Assembly (NCBI GenBank): GCA_003993805.1
Contig: RSEF01000020.1
Coordinates: 10,559,698 to 10,623,697 of the forward strand
Direction: 5' to 3'
Origin: Himantopus leucocephalus
Lineage: Eukaryota; Chordata; Aves; Charadriiformes; Recurvirostridae
DNA: 64,000 nt
Translations under genes and position numbers: made by a program
Notes under the pieces: generated by a model
Told to the model about the DNA's origin: nothing
Database searches by the model: none
The model's input: only the letters and a program-made list of their open reading frames with translations
Shown here: positions 59,818-64,000 of the stretch, piece after piece
Layout of the letters: every line of letters begins with the position of its first letter
How positions within the stretch are numbered: position 1 is the stretch's first letter

Positions 59818-62800
59818 GTAAGACTTCTTTTTCTATTGCTATTAGTAATAGCATTTCCTCTCCAGTATCACCTACCCAGATAGTATTCGTTTTAGTAGAT
59901 GGAATCCAGTCTCTTCTTTATCACTCTCTTACTACAAAGGAAGAGATACTGAAACAAAAAATTTTGCTATTTTCCACAACAGTAATTCATTGTTTGATTA
60001 TTCTCAGGTGCTTTCTGTTACACAGTAGTTGCTCAGAATCCCTAAATTGTGCAAAGAGTCTTTATAAATAGTGTAGTTTGACTTTGCTTTGCTAACCTGA
60101 CCTCTTGACTCAACAAATCCAAATAGTCATTTTATGTTCTGTGGCACTAGAATTTCATGAGTGCTATCAGAAATACTCCTTCCTGGATGCATGAACACAG
60201 CTTTCCACTGGTGACTAACAGCTGCTTACCGATGAAAGCAGCAATGTAGTCATGCTTTTTAGAGTGCTTAGGCTGGACAAGCTGGAAAGCACTTGTGGAG
60301 CGTGTCTTGACCATAGATTTGCCATCCATTTTTTGGAACCACTGTTTATGCTGTAGAAAATAATGATGCATAGCCCTTAGAGAATTTGGAGGCTGGTCCT
60401 CTGTGCCAAGTGCTTGTGCATCAGAGATGAGAAAGTACTTGCCTGTCTGCCCTTGGGTCTTTGAAGTCAAAACAGAACTTTTAAGTTTTAAGAACTTCTT
60501 GACTCTGCTCATTCTGGAGATGGGGATGCTCTTTTAGAGGAGTTCTGCTATCATACTTTTGAAACTGAACATACGTAGACATGAGAATTTAGTGTGTAGA
60601 AAAGAATTAAATAGTTTAAAATACCAAGAAAAGCTTGGGTTGGTAGCTGAGTGAACGTGCAGAAAAAGAGGCAGAGATTTCCCATTTTATTCCAAGTATG
60701 TTGCTTCTCTCCGTTTATCTGTTTTTCTTCACTACTTCCCTTTGAAACTTTAGGAAGTCTGTCCCTCTTGAGCAAGGTTTGCAAGCTTGAAACCAGCGTC
60801 ATTTCAGAACAAGCTGAAAGTTAACTGCATGCTTGAGTGCTCTGCTGAGTCAGACCAGTGGTAATGCATATACATATTCATTGGGTGACCTCTGAGATCA
60901 CCGGTCTGGTGCTCACTTCGCGTTGGTGCTGGTGGTGAGTGCAATTCACAGCATATAGCTTTAAGCTTCTGCTGCAGCGAAAAGAGGTGGACTCCTCACG
61001 TGATGAGCTTTGGAGGAACTTTTCTGTCTTTCCCTACCGGTGGAGCCTGATTCCAGCTGTCTTCAAAATTACATGCCTAAAAACAGGGAATCCATGCTGG
61101 GATCTCTAAAATAGCCCTACATAACAGCTAATCCACCTGCAGCGTGTGTTGCAGAGCAGCACCACAGGGTGAAGACGGCATCACCTCGTTTAATGCCCTT
61201 GGTTTGGGGATTTTGATCTGCTGTGCCTGACTGCCCTGTTCCTAGCTGCTGTCATTTCCATCTTTCCTTCTTGACCTGATTAGCTCTGACATAGGTAAAG
61301 CAGTCAGCTATTTTGTGGAATAGTGAGTAGAGAATTCAGCTGAAGGATTGGTGTTACGGAAGCTTACGTATAAACAGTGCTGGTTAGACAAGGTACTGTG
61401 GACTCCAGATACAATGGACTTCAGATTATGTGTTTGTATGGATTGGTTTTACTAATTTCTCAGTCTTTAAAGTTCTTGTTATTAGCAGGACCACTTAGAG
61501 TTGAAGATTATGTGTGCTGGGAACGTACCCGCTATGGAAGAGCTAAGTCTCATTCACTTGGTCATGTCCAGATAATTTTCTAAGACTTTGAACCTTGCTA
61601 TGCTGTATAAAGCATAGCATGTGTGTAAATGTCCAAACTACGACAGTAAATGAGACTAAAACTTCTAAAACTATGCAGGTGGTTTATACTTGTGCAGCTT
61701 TTTCATACTTTGTCCTTTTCTAGTGGCAGGTATGTGGAGGGAAATATCTTTTAGTAGGTACTTATTTTAGTTAAACCTTCATCTCCAGAAGACAACAGTT
61801 TTCCTTTCACAGTTGTCTCAGTATCAGCTATAGAGGTTTGCACTCCCCAAAGTTGTTTTCGCCGGTTTTTGTTTTTCTTTTTACTTTAAAACACATGGGA
61901 TAGTAAAAGCAGCAAGATACACAACAAAGTGACTTGCTGGTGGTGTTGGAATAGTTCCCCTGCATTCTTTCAATAATGGATAAAACAGTTGAAAAAAACA
62001 AACCAGGAGCTTCAGTTTGGGATGGAGGAAAGAACAGATTATTTTGGGGCAATGCAATTTTGTGCTTTCAGTTTCACAGAGTGGATTTTTTTTTTGACAG
62101 GAGGTCATGCTCAGTGCACAAAAAGACAATAGTCATAATCTACAGTAACTACAACATGCAGGGAGTCTTTACTTTGCATGAAGGCTGTCTCTATCTTGTA
62201 TAATGTTACACAACTTTGAAAGGAGATGATTTTTAGAAAGAATGCCACCTACGTCACATTAAGAGAAACCGTTATGCTTTTGTGCATGATGAAAAACTGA
62301 AGCACATTGTACTGTGTTACTGTATGGAGAAAAAAAGAAAGTCTGAACATGCACTGATGTATGTCTCTCACTTCAGTTACTTTACCTCCTATGTGGTGCT
62401 GATGGTATAATATGCTTTCTAGTACTGTGTTGTGCATATGAACAAGAAAGTGGTATAACAGTGGATTTTTTTTTCAGTACAGAAAAATGTCCTAGTACAG
62501 TGAATTTGTATTTTTTTTTCTTTTTGCTAGGAGTGTATGCTTTTCTGTACCCATATTAGATATTTTCACATAGAAATTAGGTGCAAAATGAAGACATAAT
62601 AGTACATGTATTTGGCATTGGAAATCTACAGTCTCTCATTTTGTTTGATATGTGTACCTGACCACTTTTTGTGAATAACTGGTTTCACACCTTTTAGATT
62701 TGCTTAGGCTTAGAAAGAGATCTTTACTGACAGTATCTGCTGAGATGAAAGTGAACTAGAGAGACATCAGGAAAGAATAAGCAGAAAGGGGGAAAGAGTG

Positions 62801-63952
62801 AGAACAGTGAAGAAAGACACACGACCATAACCTGGCCAGCACTGGTCTTCAACTTCTCTCATCAATGTGGATCTTTTGACAGAAGCCTTGTAATGAAAAA
62901 TAACATAGTTTAAAAAATCCAGCTTTCTAATGAGTATTCTGTTAAGAAGTTAATTTTTTTTGAAGTATGTAAATTTCAAATACTTCAAATGACAACTGTG
63001 ATCTAAATGTAAGGATGGCCAAAAGTTATGTATTCAAGGATTTATTACCAGCATATCTGCACTTTATACATACCTGAATAGTATTTTTTTCTAGAAGACC
63101 TAGTAGCTGTTCTTATTGCTCGTCTTATACACTCCTGTGTGCAGACAATGAACTTGTGAGTGTGAATTGGACTATGCTCAGGCATATCCTGAGTGTTCTC
63201 ACATCTCATGTAGTAATAAAGATCCCAAATCTTTCTGAAAACAACACACATATTCTGGAAGGACCAATACGCTCAACACCTACACTGGTTTCTCCTACTC
63301 AGTGAATGAAAACAAGTTTTTGAAGTCCATCAAGAGGTCTTAAACATATCCCTGCTTATGTAAATTGTTGCAGAAGGTAGCTGTGGGAGTTTGGGAGGAC
63401 ACCTTGTATTTTTCCCTCAGTGTTATTCATAAGCACCTGCTGGGGGAGTTGGATCCTTGGTGTGAATCGCTGTGATCATACTTAACATGCTTATGGCAGT
63501 ACATTCAAAATTGAGGAGTGGATTTTCCTGTCCTATAAGACAATATATTGTCGTCTTAAAGCAGCTTGGATTTGGCTGATGGAAAATTTCCACTGTGACC
63601 AAAATTCTGTGCCAAGGTGTTGTTGGTGGAGGTGGTGCGGCTGCTGCACTTCCAGCCACCATGCTCATAACCTGGTGGAGAGGTCCAACATGGACATGGG
63701 GAGGGGATAGGCAGCCTGTCAGCCTGGCTTTTGGTCTTCCTTACTGTGATCGTGGTTTGAGCTGGTATGTCTGGCAAGACTTTATGGAACTTCTGAGCAG
63801 CTCTCAGTCATGAGAACTGTAGCCATCTCCTTGTGTCCCCTGTTCTCCCTGGCAGCAGGTGACACTGCACATGTGGGGAATTCAAGCCTTGGAAACTAGT
63901 CTGCCCTTTTGTTCCACCCTGACTGCTCTACTAAAACCAGTCTAGTCAACAC
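59818..63952 (+). other. GLIS3: GLIS3 intron after the first coding exon (partial)
   Basis: This AT-rich intron runs from the GTAAGAC donor out of the window. No further GLIS3 exon (zinc fingers with CxxC...HxxxH) is found on the plus strand. A 121-codon minus frame at 60147-60512 begins MSRVKKFLKLKSS and is unusually long for such AT-rich DNA, but I cannot identify it. The remaining sequence shows nothing else I can support. Confidence 0.75.
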
Positions 63953-64000
63953 AGAAGCATAGAATGGTTTAGGTTGGAAGGGACCTTGAAGGTCATCGAG
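63953..64000 (-). mobile_element. CR1 LINE 3' end, cut by window edge
   Basis: AGAAGCATAGAATGGTTTAG followed by GTTGGAAGGGACCTTGAAGG is the reverse complement of the CR1 3' terminus, so the element is in minus orientation and continues past position 64000. Confidence 0.93.

Noticed and set aside
59818..60071. Extension of the GLIS3 frame to a stop at 60069-60071
   Set aside because: The consensus donor GAAG|GTAAGAC precedes it, and the extension has no resemblance to GLIS3. It is intron read-through.

Overview
This is vertebrate nuclear DNA, almost certainly from a bird. Coding sequence is sparse and split into exons with GT/AG junctions. The interspersed repeats are CR1 LINE 3' ends with the ATTCTATG-type tail, plus a solitary LTR of an avian endogenous retrovirus type. 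There are no bacterial-style operons, and nearly all long open frames in the GC-rich part are chance frames.

Left block (1 to 52567, mostly GC-rich with local AT-rich islands): the 5' half of CDH22, a type II classical cadherin, on the minus strand. Three coding exons are readable and join in phase. The first carries signal peptide, propeptide and the start of EC1 (19516-19740, 225 nt). The second is 14174-14468 (295 nt) and the third 3286-3405 (120 nt). Together they encode about 213 residues. The rest of the gene lies beyond position 1. A CpG island at about 46990-48165 holds two strong minus-strand splice donors (47478 and 47361) and is the likely CDH22 promoter with untranslated first exon(s), which implies a first intron of about 27.6 kb. 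The introns contain CR1 fragments, one solo LTR, short tandem duplications and several AT-rich islands that resemble conserved regulatory DNA.

Gap: ten Ns at 52568-52577 interrupt a CR1 fragment. Directly right of it a second CpG island begins.

Right block (52578 to 64000, a CpG island followed by clearly AT-rich DNA): the 5' end of GLIS3, a Kruppel-like zinc-finger transcription factor gene, on the plus strand. Its first coding exon is 59336-59817, with the start codon at 59433. The zinc-finger exons lie beyond position 64000.

The main point for a reader is the neighbourhood. CDH22 belongs to the human 20q13 / chicken chromosome 20 group, and GLIS3 to the human 9p24 / chicken Z group. Finding them head to head across a 10-N gap inside a repeat, with a change in base composition there, most likely means a scaffold misjoin. 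A real Z-autosome rearrangement is the less likely alternative. I found no CRISPR array, operon, tRNA, rRNA or evidently new biological system.
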